5,122 nucleotides of DNA. Origin: JAAYDK01 sp964543935 (GTDB lineage: Bacteria; Spirochaetota; Spirochaetia; Sphaerochaetales; Sphaerochaetaceae). Below are positions 5,095 to 5,122 of this stretch, one piece after another. The stretch is from positions 1 to 5,122 of the forward strand of contig CAZJAK010000118.1 of the NCBI GenBank assembly GCA_964543935.1, written 5' to 3'. The position numbers and the translations under genes are program-made. The first letter of the stretch is position 1, and every line of letters starts with the position of its first letter. The notes below the pieces were generated by a model. It saw only the letters and a list, made by a program, of their open reading frames with translations, had not been told where the DNA came from and made no database searches.

Positions 5095-5122
5095 TCAGTC
5101 AGCGCTCAAAGCAATGGTCACT
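5095..5122 (-). CDS. Possible C-terminal end of a minus-strand gene (partial)
   Basis: The strong leftward terminator at 5055-5050 suggests a minus-strand gene ending just to its right. One frame gives VTIALSAD followed by TGA (5097-5095), 22 nt before the terminator stem. Another frame also ends nearby (TGA at 5101-5099, reading SDHCFER). The window is too short to choose the frame or name a product. Confidence 0.25.

Noticed and set aside
5114..5122. Plus-strand gene starting at ATG 5114
   Set aside because: There is no Shine-Dalgarno or promoter before it, and only three codons are visible.

Overview
The window carries four complete protein genes, all with familiar chromosomal roles, plus compact regulatory DNA and one unexplained intergenic stretch that may encode a small RNA. 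The coding DNA is moderately GC-rich. The HtpG and ROK sequences look spirochaete-like to me (Sphaerochaeta/Treponema side), but that is recognition by eye, not a search, and the phylum should be held loosely. There is no sign of phage, transposon, integron or CRISPR sequence.

Layout from left to right. Positions 1-66 hold the intrinsic terminator of an upstream gene outside the window, with the rlmE promoter butted against it. rlmE (98-709, +) encodes the 23S rRNA 2'-O-methyltransferase. It converges on an MscS-type mechanosensitive channel gene (713-1609, -), with only 3 bp between the two stop codons. Upstream of mscS on the same strand is htpG (1689-3551, -), the Hsp90 chaperone. A strong hairpin separates the two genes, so mscS may be expressed as an attenuated second cistron of htpG. 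htpG diverges from a ROK-family regulator gene (3669-4853, +) across a 117-bp intergenic region that contains two back-to-back sigma70-type promoters and small dyads. Positions 4854-5122 hold no clear complete gene. They contain a minus-strand intrinsic terminator (4852-4885), a structured GC-rich segment, an AT-rich block with a plausible minus-strand promoter, a bidirectional terminator (5050-5080), and perhaps the last codons of a minus-strand gene running off the right edge.

How the parts fit. RlmE, HtpG and MscS belong to general rRNA maturation and stress physiology: heat-shock-linked ribosome modification, chaperoning and osmotic down-shock. The ROK protein has a DNA-binding N-terminus and a sugar-kinase-like body that has lost the kinase Asp, the Glu of ExGH and the usual GTGIG loop, so it is a regulator. 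Its targets are unknown; self-control and effects on htpG are possible from the shared promoter region.

The most interesting observations are: (1) both plus-strand genes have a -10 box ending exactly 6 nt before the ATG and no usable Shine-Dalgarno, which implies leaderless mRNAs, whereas both minus-strand genes have good Shine-Dalgarno sites; (2) a candidate ~113-nt minus-strand small RNA at 4853-4965, with promoter, internal hairpin, a 9-nt perfect match to the extended Shine-Dalgarno and an intrinsic terminator; (3) a dyad sitting between the -35 and -10 of the ROK promoter.
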